From: an uncultured Eubacteriales bacterium | GTDB lineage: Bacteria > Bacillota > Clostridia > Oscillospirales > CAG-272 | DNA: 64,000 nt | NCBI GenBank assembly: GCA_902491535.1 | Contig: CABUHS010000009.1 | Location: forward strand, 13,087 to 77,086 | Direction: 5' to 3' | Shown: positions 48,951 to 57,325 of the stretch, in pieces | Numbering within the stretch: position 1 is the first letter of the stretch | Layout of the letters: each line of letters begins with the position of its first letter | Notes under the pieces: generated by a model | The model's database searches: none | Seen by the model: the letters and a program-made list of their open reading frames with translations, nothing else | Told to the model about the DNA's origin: nothing | Program-made: the position numbers and the translations under genes

Positions 48951-50084
48951 TTATATTTCGGGAATACTGATCTCAACTTCACGGCCGAGATCGCTTGAGC
49001 GTACTATACCGTCGATAATAGCCTGATTCTTTATGATCTGGCTTGTAGGAACAGGTGCTTTGCCTCCGGTTTTTATTGCATCGATAAATGAGCCGATCTT
49101 GCGATCCCAGAGCGAGCCGTCCTGGGGAGAATCGCTAAGGATCGGAAGTACGGTTTCGACAGACTGTCCTGCGCACTCCTTATAGAGCGTCATAGGACCG
49201 CCTACCGAGCCGTTCCAGCAGTCTGTTGAAGGAATGCGGAGACCGCCCTTTGTTCCGAGGATTATTGTGTCTCCGGGCGTGTTGATATTCATTGCCCATG
49301 CAATACGGAAATCAACGACGACTCCGCCTTCGAGACGGATAAGCGCACCTGCGAAATCGTCAACACCGAATTTGGAAGCGATCATTTCGGGATTCTTGTT
49401 GTAGAAGCTGTATGTCTCAGGATCCTTTCCGAAAAAGTCGGTCTTAAAACCTGATACGGTCAGAGGTGTCGGATATCCGATAGCGTTCAGAACCATGTCG
49501 AGTGCATAGCATCCGATGTCGCCGAGTGCGCCGACTCCTGCGGTCTCGTCTTCAATAAATGTTGTTTTGTCGTCTCCTGCGGGAATTCCGCGGCGGCGTC
49601 CGCCTCCGGTCTGGATATAGTAAACATCTCCGAGTTCTCCGGATTCGACGATTCTTTTTATCTGCTGCATGTTTTTATCGAAGCGGGGCTGGAATCCGAT
49701 GGTAAGGATCTTTCCGGTCTCTTTCTCAACACGCATCATTTCTACACATTCCTCAAGCGTTACTGCAAAAGGCTTTTCGAGCAGTACGTTTACGCCGTGC
49801 TTCATAGCGCATATTGTCGGAGCTGCGTGCTGACGGTTGTACGTGCAGACTGAAACAGCATCGAGATGCTCTTTTTCGAGCATTTCTTCATGAGACGTAT
49901 AGCAGCGGACGTTATCTACGCCGTTAGCCTTGAAAAATTCTTCGGCTTTTCCGGGTATAATATCGCATCCGGCTACGATCTCAATATCGCCGACTTTTTT
50001 CGCGCGGTCTTTATATGCCTCGATGTGTGCGAAAGCGATTCCTCCGGTACCTATGATACCTATACGAAGTTTTTTATTTTCCAT
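48951..50084 (-). CDS. Gfo/Idh/MocA family oxidoreductase
   Basis: NAD(P)-dependent sugar or cyclitol dehydrogenase of 377 residues. The Rossmann motif is GIIGTGGIAFAHIEAY, followed by CDIIPGKAEEFF, and the catalytic-lysine motif EKPFAVTLEECVEMM. GVGALGDIGCYALDMVLNAIG carries the conserved Asp-x-Gly-x-His-like region (here DIGCY, so the usual histidine is Cys). The C-terminal domain is a beta sheet with IAWAMNINTPGD. Substrate unknown. Own promoter at 50127-50155. Confidence 0.88.
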   Translation of the reverse strand: MENKKLRIGIIGTGGIAFAHIEAYKDRAKKVGDIEIVAGCDIIPGKAEEFFKANGVDNVRCYTSHEEMLEKEHLDAVSVCTYNRQHAAPTICAMKHGVNVLLEKPFAVTLEECVEMMRVEKETGKILTIGFQPRFDKNMQQIKRIVESGELGDVYYIQTGGGRRRGIPAGDDKTTFIEDETAGVGALGDIGCYALDMVLNAIGYPTPLTVSGFKTDFFGKDPETYSFYNKNPEMIASKFGVDDFAGALIRLEGGVVVDFRIAWAMNINTPGDTIILGTKGGLRIPSTDCWNGSVGGPMTLYKECAGQSVETVLPILSDSPQDGSLWDRKIGSFIDAIKTGGKAPVPTSQIIKNQAIIDGIVRSSDLGREVEISIPEI

Positions 50085-50126
50085 AATAATTATCCACCTT
50101 ATATAAAGAAGATTTTGTATGAGAAT

Positions 50127-50155
50127 AATATAACATAATAAGCCGGTGATGTCAA
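50127..50155 (-). promoter_or_regulatory. Vegetative promoter of the Gfo/Idh/MocA gene
   Basis: On the minus strand TTGACA (50155-50150), 17 bases, TATATT (50132-50127). Confidence 0.8.
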
Positions 50156-50217
50156 GAAAAAATAAGCTTATAAGGAAAAGACTTTTTTGAGGATATTTTG
50201 ATATGTCTTTTTGAGGC

Positions 50218-51174
50218 TTACGATTCTTTTATCATAAGATTACGGGCGATCGTTTTTCGTCCACGCCATGCGTATGCGCGTTCGGAAAATTCCTCTTCCG
50301 CCATGTCTTCAAGCTCAGAAAGTGTCAGGCTGTATCTGAGTGACTTACGGAAAAAACGTACTTCGGTTTCCTTTGCCTTGCGGTTCATCGGGCATACCGT
50401 CTGACATATATCGCAGCCCCATATGCAGTCGTTTTTACGTATCAGCTCGCATTCTTCGGCCGTAAGCTTGCCTTTTTTCTGCGTTAGTGAGGAAAGGCAG
50501 AGTGACGGTGACGGACAGCTTGCCGTGCATGCGCCGCAGTGGATACATGAAGGCAGAGCAGAAATATTATTTTTACTCTCTTCAGATAAAATATTATTGC
50601 CGCTTTCCTGTTTTGATGAACCGTACCGTATATTTTTTTCGGGTTCGGACAGATTTTGACCGCTGTTGGCATCTGATGAGGTTTCAGCAGTGTCTGAAAC
50701 CTTAAGCTTTTCTAACAGATAAAGCTCTCCTATAAAAACATAGCTTCCGTATTCCTCTGTTATCAGAAGCTTATTATCTCCTATAACTCCGAGTCCTGCA
50801 AGAGCCGCCGTATGAACTTCATCTATCGGAGAATGGTCTGAGAAGCCACGTACTTCAATATTCGGAAATTCTGCATTTAAAATGTTTTCGGCGCTGTCAA
50901 AAAGCTCTTTGAAAAATATATGATAGTCACGCGGAATCGCGTAAAGCGACAGATTTCTTTCTCGGTAACTGAGAGCATCTTCGCAGAGATACGGTACTGT
51001 GAATATAAGAGTGCCTGCGGCATATTCCGGAAGCAGATACGGACGAAGGATATGGCACCGATCTATCGGCATATATGATACCGACGATGCTCCTGCATCC
51101 GTAAGCAGCTTTGCTGCTTTTTCAAAGCAGGGAAAGAGGACGGATTTTCCTGACGGTTTATTTATTATCTTCAT
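50218..51174 (-). CDS. QueG-like double 4Fe-4S protein
   Basis: Protein of 318 residues related to the epoxyqueuosine reductase family. The N-terminal domain includes LFPCFEKAAKLLTDAGASSV, DHSPIDEVHTAALAGLGVIG and GSYVFIGELYL, the last two matching the QueG blocks around DxSPLxExxxAxxAGLGxxG. The C-terminal part has two ferredoxin-type clusters, CIHCGACTASCPSP and CIWGCDICQTVCP. It is shorter than QueG (about 380) and has a Ser/Asn-rich insertion before the clusters, so function as queuosine enzyme is not certain. The start at 51174 is the only ATG near the expected N-terminus; the frame stays open upstream into the opposite promoter region, which is not coding. Confidence 0.7.
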   Translation of the reverse strand: MKIINKPSGKSVLFPCFEKAAKLLTDAGASSVSYMPIDRCHILRPYLLPEYAAGTLIFTVPYLCEDALSYRERNLSLYAIPRDYHIFFKELFDSAENILNAEFPNIEVRGFSDHSPIDEVHTAALAGLGVIGDNKLLITEEYGSYVFIGELYLLEKLKVSDTAETSSDANSGQNLSEPEKNIRYGSSKQESGNNILSEESKNNISALPSCIHCGACTASCPSPSLCLSSLTQKKGKLTAEECELIRKNDCIWGCDICQTVCPMNRKAKETEVRFFRKSLRYSLTLSELEDMAEEEFSERAYAWRGRKTIARNLMIKES

Positions 51175-51181
51175 ATTTTTT

Positions 51182-51210
51182 AGTATATCATCCTCGGTTG
51201 ACAAAATCAA
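51182..51210 (-). promoter_or_regulatory. Promoter of the QueG-like gene, seven bases from its start codon
   Basis: On the minus strand TTGATT (51210-51205), 17 bases, TATACT (51187-51182), then seven bases to the ATG. The predicted transcript start coincides with the start codon, so the mRNA may be leaderless. Confidence 0.5.
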
Positions 51211-51226
51211 GCAAATGTTGTAAAAT
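51198..51226 (+). promoter_or_regulatory. Promoter of the ParE/GyrB-like gene
   Basis: TTGACA (51198-51203), 17 bases, TAAAAT (51221-51226). Its -35 box lies inside the spacer of the opposite promoter, beside the other -35 box. Confidence 0.75.
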
Positions 51227-51337
51227 ATAAAAAATAAATGCTTAAAAATACGCTCTGTTTTATATTTTTTCTTAGAAAATAACCAGTAGGGCAAAATGAG
51301 ATATACCGCCGGTATCGGCACTGAAAGGAAAGAGATA

Positions 51338-53383
51338 ATGGCAAAGACTTCAACTGAAAATACAGAGACGGTAAAGGCATCGCCGGGCAAATCACCGACG
51401 TATGATAACCGCAGTATTTCCGCGTTAAAGGGAGCGGACCGTGTTCGTAAACGTCCTGCCGTAATCTTCGGATCGGACGGACTTGAGGGCTGTGAACACT
51501 CGGTTTTTGAGATTTTATCCAATGCGGTCGACGAGGCGCGGGAGGGATACGGCGATGAGATCGTAACTACCGTATATCTTGACAGATCTATAGAGGTAGA
51601 GGATCACGGACGTGGTGTTCCGCTCGGATACAATGAGCGGGAGGGACGGTATAACTGGGAGCTTATTTACTGCGAACTGTATGCCGGAGGAAAATACGAC
51701 AACAATTCCGAAAATTCGAGCTATGAATATTCGCTCGGACTTAACGGTCTCGGCGCCTGTGCTACACAGTACAGCTCCGAGTACATGAATGTAAAATCGT
51801 ATGACGGTAAGTTTTTGCATGAGATATCGTTTGAAAAGGGAGAAGCGGTTACCGAACTGACCGAAACTCCTTTGCCGCGCGGGCAGAAAAGAACCGGAAC
51901 GGTTATACGCTGGAAACCTGATATTGAAGTGTTCACAGACATAAATATACCGGTCGACTATTATACAGAAATGCTCCGCAAGCAGTCGGTCGTTAACTCG
52001 GGTGTTAAGTTCGTGCTTCGCGTAGAGCAAAGCGACGGGAGCTTTTCCGAGAGCGAGTACTTTTACGAGAACGGAATTATAGATTATGTTGCAGAGCTTG
52101 CCGGAGAGAATACTCTCACTGCTCCGGTGCTTTGGAAAACAGAGACTATGGGACGCGACCGCGAGGATAAAAAGGACTACAAGCTGAAAGCAGAAGTTTC
52201 TTTCTGTATCTCGAATACGGTTAAAGTTATTGAGTATTATCATAACTCAAGCTTTCTTGAACACGGCGGATCTCCTGACCGTGCCGTCCGGAATGCGTTT
52301 GTATACGCTGTGGACAAGTATCTGAAAGCGAATGGTAAATATAATAAGAATGAGAGCAAGATAACATTTGCCGATATTGAGGATTGTCTTGTGCTTGTTA
52401 CAAACAGTTTTTCAACTGAGACGTCATATGCTAACCAGACGAAAAAGGCAATAACAAATACATTTATAGCTGAGGCGCTGACAAAATTTCTCCGCCATCA
52501 GCTTGAAGTATATTTTGCAGAACGTCCTGTAGAGGCGGACCGTTTTACGGCGCAGGTGCTTGTAAACAAGCGCAGCCGTGAAAAAGCTGAGGTCACGCGT
52601 CTCGACCTTAAGAAAAAGCTGACGAGCAATATGGATGTCGCGAACCGCGTTGAAAAGTTTGTCAACTGCCGTTCGAAGGATCCGTCGCGTCGCGAACTTT
52701 ATATAGTTGAGGGCGATTCGGCGCTTACATCCGTAAAGCTTGGAAGAGATGCGGAATTTCAGGCTGTCATGCCTGTCCGCGGAAAGACGCTGAACTGTCA
52801 GAGCAGCTCCTACGATAAAATATTCAAGAGCGAAGTCATCTTGAATCTGCTCCGTGTTATCGGGTGCGGAGTCGAGATCAAAACAAAATCCAAGGATATG
52901 GTTCCTTTTGATCTTGCATCGCTCCGTTGGAACAAAATCATAATCTGTACCGATGCCGATAAGGACGGATACCATATACGGACTCTGTTGCTGACGCTGT
53001 TCCACAGACTTCTTCCCACTTTGCTGCGTGAGAAAAAGGTCTATATAGCGGAGTCTCCGCTTTATGAGATCGTGTGCCGCGACAAATCGTATTTTGCATA
53101 TGATGAGGCGGAAAAGGCGGAGATCATTAAAAATCTCGGAAATGCCAAGTATACCGTCAACCGTTCTAAAGGTCTCGGAGAGAATGAACCTGAAATGATG
53201 CGTCAGACAACTATGGATCCTGCAACACGCAGACTGATATCCGTAACTCCGACCGACGAGGAATCGACCGACAGGATATTCGAAACGCTTCTCGGCGACG
53301 ATATAACTGCGCGCAAGGCGTTTATAACCGAGTTCGGCCCGTACTATATAAACGAGATCGACCGATCGGGAGACGATCTTTGA
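51338..53383 (+). CDS. Type IIA topoisomerase B subunit (ParE/GyrB-like)
   Basis: ATPase and TOPRIM subunit of a type II topoisomerase, 681 residues. GHKL motifs: EILSNAVDEAREGYG (N-box), DHGRGVPLGY, and SLGLNGLGACATQY where most ParE/GyrB have GLHGVGAS, a divergent form. TOPRIM: YIVEGDSALTSVKLGRD and CTDADKDGYHIRTLLL with the metal aspartates. The end FNRSKGLGENEPEMM-like block (NRSKGLGENEPEMMRQ) is present. The start at 51338 follows GGAAAGAGATA. The A subunit (ParC/GyrA-like) that often lies directly after such genes is absent here: a terminator and then the decarboxylase operon follow. Confidence 0.88.
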   Translation: MAKTSTENTETVKASPGKSPTYDNRSISALKGADRVRKRPAVIFGSDGLEGCEHSVFEILSNAVDEAREGYGDEIVTTVYLDRSIEVEDHGRGVPLGYNEREGRYNWELIYCELYAGGKYDNNSENSSYEYSLGLNGLGACATQYSSEYMNVKSYDGKFLHEISFEKGEAVTELTETPLPRGQKRTGTVIRWKPDIEVFTDINIPVDYYTEMLRKQSVVNSGVKFVLRVEQSDGSFSESEYFYENGIIDYVAELAGENTLTAPVLWKTETMGRDREDKKDYKLKAEVSFCISNTVKVIEYYHNSSFLEHGGSPDRAVRNAFVYAVDKYLKANGKYNKNESKITFADIEDCLVLVTNSFSTETSYANQTKKAITNTFIAEALTKFLRHQLEVYFAERPVEADRFTAQVLVNKRSREKAEVTRLDLKKKLTSNMDVANRVEKFVNCRSKDPSRRELYIVEGDSALTSVKLGRDAEFQAVMPVRGKTLNCQSSSYDKIFKSEVILNLLRVIGCGVEIKTKSKDMVPFDLASLRWNKIIICTDADKDGYHIRTLLLTLFHRLLPTLLREKKVYIAESPLYEIVCRDKSYFAYDEAEKAEIIKNLGNAKYTVNRSKGLGENEPEMMRQTTMDPATRRLISVTPTDEESTDRIFETLLGDDITARKAFITEFGPYYINEIDRSGDDL

Positions 53384-53436
53384 TCCGGTCTGACAGACAG
53401 ATCAATTAAACTAATATCACATTTCTCTATGAATTT

Positions 53437-53486
53437 AAGCCGTTTTTTGTGCATACAGCAGTTCTGCACAGATAAGCGGCTTTTTG
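53437..53486 (+). terminator. Terminator of the topoisomerase gene
   Basis: Outer arms AAGCCG and CGGCTT with inner arms TGTGCA and TGCACA, followed by a T run. Confidence 0.6.
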
Positions 53487-53573
53487 TTTTTTTGCACGAT
53501 TTTCAGATTTTAATAAGACGGATAAGTTATTTTCTGTTATTTTCTATTTTTTTGAAAATCTTCTGAAAATCTC

Positions 53574-53602
53574 TTGAAAAAATTACAAAAAAGGTTTATA
53601 AT
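53574..53602 (+). promoter_or_regulatory. Promoter of the decarboxylase operon
   Basis: TTGAAA (53574-53579), 17 bases, TATAAT (53597-53602). The region before it (53487-53573) is AT-rich with TTTTCTGTTATTTTCTATTT and GAAAATCTTCTGAAAATC direct repeats. Confidence 0.7.
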
Positions 53603-53628
53603 TAAGGTATATTAAAATAAAATATAAA

Positions 53629-53760
53629 ATGGGGGAATGTTTTTTGAAACTGATTTCCCCTGACGATAAGCTTATGACAAATAATGAATATGGCTATGGA
53701 TATCTGTATTATTTTTATGCATTTCCACCCTGTATTATTTGCACAGACTCATTGTCCTAA
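53629..53760 (+). CDS. Possible Tyr-rich short peptide leading the decarboxylase operon
   Basis: Short frame of 43 codons between promoter and first operon gene. It may instead start at TTG 53644, which has GGGGGA eight bases upstream and gives 38 residues; the ATG at 53629 has no binding site. The peptide contains NEYGYGYLYYFYAFPPCIIC, with six Tyr and three Phe in the middle, and ends SLS. The stop at 53758-53760 is followed 3 bases later by GAGGGAGG of the next gene. It could be a leader peptide for attenuation, a small peptide product or chance. No homologue is known to me. Confidence 0.35.
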   Translation: MGECFLKLISPDDKLMTNNEYGYGYLYYFYAFPPCIICTDSLS

Positions 53761-53784
53761 TAGAGGGAGGCTCGTATATTTATA

Positions 53785-55185
53785 ATGAATTGTAAAAAAA
53801 TTTTCGGATTTCCCGAAAAAAAAAGCGCTGATAATCATGCCGTTTCCGTAATGCATAAGCTGTTCGGAAACAGCTTTGTTGAACTCGGCGCATATCGGGG
53901 AGAGAGGGACGAAAACGGAAAACCGTCGCTTTGCAATACTGTTACCGGTTACGGCGCTGTAAATGACGCGCTTGTCTATGCTTTTGTGCAGGACGGAAGC
54001 GATAACGGCGGTGCGGTTTCCGCAGTTTCTGCCCGCAAGATAGTATCTCTTATCGAAAGATCTTGTAAAGACGAGGCACCTTTGGTCGGATTTTTCGACA
54101 GCAGGGGCGCGCAGATAGAGGACGGAATGTCGGCACTTGCCGGATACGGCAGAATAATGCGTGCTGTTGCCGCAAAGCACGGTAACGGTCCGAGTATAGC
54201 TGTTATATCGGGACATTGCACCGGAGGACTTGCGGTCATTGCCGAGATGTTTGATATCGTTATTGCGCTTGACGGAACGGATTTCTACCTTAATCCTACG
54301 TATATTGCCCGCGACGCTCTTGCAAAGCAGGGAATAGCTGCTCCGGAGATCGGAACTGCAGCCGCGGCGGCAATGCGCGGAGAGCTTTCGCTTGTATGCA
54401 AAAATGTCGACGAAGCGATAGCGGCGGTTTCTGAGCTTATCGGATATATTGCGTATCCCGAGGGAGAAGCCTCCGACAGCTACGACCGTACTACCGACAG
54501 TATCGCCGATATTATGTCAAAGCCGGAGTACGATGTTCATGATGTAATAAAAGAGCTTTGCGATGACGGCGCGTATTTTGAATGTAAGCCGGGATATGCC
54601 TCCGAGCTTATCACGGTTTTCGGACGTATATGCGGAGATACCGTTGCGATCGTTGCTTCGAATCCGGCTCATCACGGTGGACATCTCTCGGAGCGCGCAG
54701 CAGGAAAGGCGTCGGCTTTTATGACTGTTGCAAGCCTTGTCGGTATACCTGTTGTTACGCTTGTTGACACCGTAGGATTTGATACTACCGCGCCTACCGA
54801 GCTTGAATGTACCGCTTCGCGCATGGCTGAGCTTGCGCTGCTTTATGCGGATACTCCGAATGCTCATATTACTGTGGTTACAGGCCGCGCATACGGAACG
54901 GCGTCTGTTATTCTCGGATCGCGCTCGCTCGGCGCTGATATATGTCTTGCGCTTGAGTATGCGGATATGAGTATTATAGATCCGAATACGGCTGTCCAGT
55001 TTATGTACGGAGATGAGATCGATTCATCTTCTGACCCTGAAAAGGTACGTGCCGAACGTATAGCAGAGTGGAAAGAAGCACATGCAGGAACTGCCGAGGC
55101 GGCAATGTACGGAGAGATAGACGATGTAATTCCGCATGCAGAGCTTCGCGCAAGGATCGCAGCCGCTGTTAAGGAATGCAAATAA
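53785..55185 (+). CDS. Acyl-CoA carboxyltransferase subunit (MmdA/PccB-like)
   Basis: Carboxyltransferase of 466 residues from the crotonase-fold family (methylmalonyl-CoA decarboxylase alpha, propionyl-CoA carboxylase beta, glutaconyl-CoA decarboxylase alpha). Two similar halves are visible: FVELGAYRGER and VGFFDSRGAQIEDGMSALAGYG with SGHCTGGLAV, an oxyanion-hole type turn; then FECKPGYASELITVFGRICG, AFMTVASLVGIPVVTLVDTVGF and VTGRAYGTASVILGSRSLGAD. It is somewhat shorter than MmdA (about 510). It would move carboxyl between an acyl-CoA and biotin on the carrier encoded two genes later. GAGGGAGG lies 14 bases before the ATG, a long spacer. Confidence 0.85.
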   Translation: MNCKKIFGFPEKKSADNHAVSVMHKLFGNSFVELGAYRGERDENGKPSLCNTVTGYGAVNDALVYAFVQDGSDNGGAVSAVSARKIVSLIERSCKDEAPLVGFFDSRGAQIEDGMSALAGYGRIMRAVAAKHGNGPSIAVISGHCTGGLAVIAEMFDIVIALDGTDFYLNPTYIARDALAKQGIAAPEIGTAAAAAMRGELSLVCKNVDEAIAAVSELIGYIAYPEGEASDSYDRTTDSIADIMSKPEYDVHDVIKELCDDGAYFECKPGYASELITVFGRICGDTVAIVASNPAHHGGHLSERAAGKASAFMTVASLVGIPVVTLVDTVGFDTTAPTELECTASRMAELALLYADTPNAHITVVTGRAYGTASVILGSRSLGADICLALEYADMSIIDPNTAVQFMYGDEIDSSSDPEKVRAERIAEWKEAHAGTAEAAMYGEIDDVIPHAELRARIAAAVKECK

Positions 55186-55248
55186 GACGCGGGTAAATAC
55201 ATCGCGTTATAATAGCGTTATAATAACTGAAAGGATCTACCGTATAAA

Positions 55249-55635
55249 ATGGATACGACTTTAATTACCGAAGCGGTCGGAAACGTCGCAGTATCGATCG
55301 ACCGGAGCGTACCGATGTCAGAACGCATGATTACAGGACTTCAGACTATGCTGCTCGGACTCGGAACGGTATTTTCGGTGCTTATAATTATAATGGGCGT
55401 TCTGATGCTGTTTAAGCTGTTTTTCTATATAATACCGCAGAAACGTGCAAAAGCACAGAATGTTAATGAAACCGAGGCTGACGAAGCGGCGGCAGATGAT
55501 GCCGTCACAGATGATGACGGCGCGATTGTTGCTGCTATTACAGCCGCAGTTGCGGTCTGCTTAAGTAATGAGAATGCATCAGACAGTGAAGATCTTCCCG
55601 CATTCCGCGTCGTTAACTTCAGACGCAGATATTGA
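55249..55635 (+). CDS. OadG-like small subunit of Na+-pump decarboxylase
   Basis: Membrane protein of 128 residues with one helix (about 29-60, GLQTMLLGLGTVFSVLIIIM) and an acidic soluble tail (TEADEAAADDAVTDDDG) ending in FRVVNFRRRY. This is the OAD gamma/delta pattern; the subunit assembles the decarboxylase by joining alpha to the beta pump. GAAAGGATC lies 12 bases before the ATG. Between the carboxyltransferase and the carrier in one operon. Confidence 0.88.
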   Translation: MDTTLITEAVGNVAVSIDRSVPMSERMITGLQTMLLGLGTVFSVLIIIMGVLMLFKLFFYIIPQKRAKAQNVNETEADEAAADDAVTDDDGAIVAAITAAVAVCLSNENASDSEDLPAFRVVNFRRRY

Positions 55636-55710
55636 TGCAGAATATAATTTTATAATTTTAAAATAAGGTGACGCATTTAACCGATCCGAAAGAAAGGATA
55701 ATGATATATA

Positions 55711-56067
55711 ATGAGAAAATTTAATGTTAATGTAAACGGTGTTTCATATGAGGTCGAAATTGAGGAGGTCGATGCTGCACAGACATCTGCTCCTGTATCG
55801 GCACCGGTGGTAAAATCCGTTCCAGCACCTGCTGCAAAGCAGACCGCAGCATCCGGAACTGCCGTAAAGGCGCCTATGCCCGGCACGGTCGTAAAGGTAA
55901 ATGTCAAGGAAGGGCAGAGCGTAAAGCGCGGAGATGTACTCTGTCTGCTTGAGGCTATGAAGATGGAAAACGAGATATGCGCTCCGTGCGACGGAACGGT
56001 ATCCGGCATAAGCGCTGTGCAGGGAGAAACTGTCGCAAGCGATGCGGTTCTTTTTAATATCGCATAA
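55711..56067 (+). CDS. Biotin carboxyl carrier protein of the decarboxylase
   Basis: Carrier of 118 residues. The N-terminus RKFNVNVNGVSYEVEIEEV is followed by an Ala/Pro/Val-rich flexible linker (about 25-48) and a biotinyl domain with the target lysine in EAMKMENEI, flanked by KAPMPGTVVKVNV. Length and layout match gamma subunits of methylmalonyl-CoA and oxaloacetate decarboxylases. BirA at 46427 is its expected ligase. AGAAAGGATA precedes the ATG. Confidence 0.95.
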   Translation: MRKFNVNVNGVSYEVEIEEVDAAQTSAPVSAPVVKSVPAPAAKQTAASGTAVKAPMPGTVVKVNVKEGQSVKRGDVLCLLEAMKMENEICAPCDGTVSGISAVQGETVASDAVLFNIA

Positions 56068-56110
56068 GAATGCGTATGTGTCGATAACATAAGGAATGGA
56101 CTGATTACAA

Positions 56111-57292
56111 ATGCTTGAAACAATACAAAAATTTCTTGAAACCACCGGCGTTGCATCGCTTTTGGAGAGCGGAACACCGGTCTGGAAATATCTTGTCATG
56201 TACGCGATAATAGGAGTTCTGTTTTATCTCGCGGTAGTGAAAAAATTTGAACCTCTGCTTCTGCTTCCGATCGCTTTCGGAATGCTTCTTGCCAATCTTC
56301 CCGGTGCGGAGCTGTTCCATATGAACTTTTTTCTTGAGGAGAGTCCCGATTTCGGAAAGATACTGCATGAGGGCGGACTGCTCGACCTGCTTTATATCGG
56401 AGTAAAGCTCGGAATTTACCCGTCGCTTATATTTATGGGCGTCGGAGCGATGACCGATTTTACGCCTCTGATCGCAGATCCGAAATCGCTTCTTCTCGGT
56501 GCTGCCGCACAGTTCGGAGTGTTCGGTGCATTCATCGGAGCGCTTGCTATCGGCTTTACCGCCAGTGCGGCTGCGGCTATAGCAATAATAGGAGGAGCGG
56601 ACGGACCTACAGCGATTCTTGTCACAAAGATACTTGCACCTCAGCTTCTCGGAGCTATCGCAGTTGCGGCATATTCGTATATGGCGCTTATCCCCGTTAT
56701 CCAGCCGCCGCTTATGCGGGCGCTGACGACCAAAAAGGAAAGACTTGTCCGTATGGAGCGTCCGCGTCCCGTAAAACGCATCGAGCTTATTATTTTTCCG
56801 ATTATAGTTACGCTTGTGGTATGTCTTATCGTTCCGTCCGCAGCTCCGCTCGTAGGATTTCTGATGCTCGGAAATCTTCTTAACGTTTCGGGTGTGACCG
56901 AACGTCTGTCAAAAACGGCGCAGAATGAACTTATCAATATCGTTACAATAATGCTCGGAGTATCTGTCGGAGGCACAGCGAGCGCGGAGAGCTTTCTCTC
57001 TTTCGAAACGCTTTCGATACTCTTCCTCGGACTTGCCGCGTTTTGCCTTTCTACTGTCGGAGGACTTCTTCTCGGAAAACTTATGTGTTTTGTTACGCAC
57101 GGAAAGGTCAATCCACTGATAGGTTCTGCCGGAGTATCTGCGGTGCCTATGGCGGCGCGTGTTTCTCAGACGGTAGGACAGAAAGAGGATCCGGGAAACT
57201 TCCTGCTTATGAACGCAATGGGACCGAATGTTGCAGGCGTTATAGGCTCGGCTGTTGCGGCGGGAGTGCTTCTCGCACGTTTTGCCGGATGA
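56111..57292 (+). CDS. Na+-translocating decarboxylase beta subunit
   Basis: Integral membrane protein of 393 residues with about nine to eleven helices that couples decarboxylation of carboxybiotin to Na+ export. Family blocks: GVGAMTDFTPLIADPKSLLLG, where the Asp is in the substrate and Na+ region, IIGGADGPTAILVTKILAP (the most conserved segment, GGADGPT), and GSAGVSAVPMAARVSQ near the C-terminus. Length is slightly below average. AAGGAATGGACTGATTACAA lies before the ATG. Confidence 0.95.
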   Translation: MLETIQKFLETTGVASLLESGTPVWKYLVMYAIIGVLFYLAVVKKFEPLLLLPIAFGMLLANLPGAELFHMNFFLEESPDFGKILHEGGLLDLLYIGVKLGIYPSLIFMGVGAMTDFTPLIADPKSLLLGAAAQFGVFGAFIGALAIGFTASAAAAIAIIGGADGPTAILVTKILAPQLLGAIAVAAYSYMALIPVIQPPLMRALTTKKERLVRMERPRPVKRIELIIFPIIVTLVVCLIVPSAAPLVGFLMLGNLLNVSGVTERLSKTAQNELINIVTIMLGVSVGGTASAESFLSFETLSILFLGLAAFCLSTVGGLLLGKLMCFVTHGKVNPLIGSAGVSAVPMAARVSQTVGQKEDPGNFLLMNAMGPNVAGVIGSAVAAGVLLARFAG

Positions 57293-57325
57293 CGCATATA
57301 TGATTATTGAAAGGATACGATATAA

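Noticed and set aside
51175..51522. N-terminal extension of the QueG-like protein to 434 residues
   Set aside because: The extension runs over the opposite promoter and start of the topoisomerase gene and has no family match or start signal.
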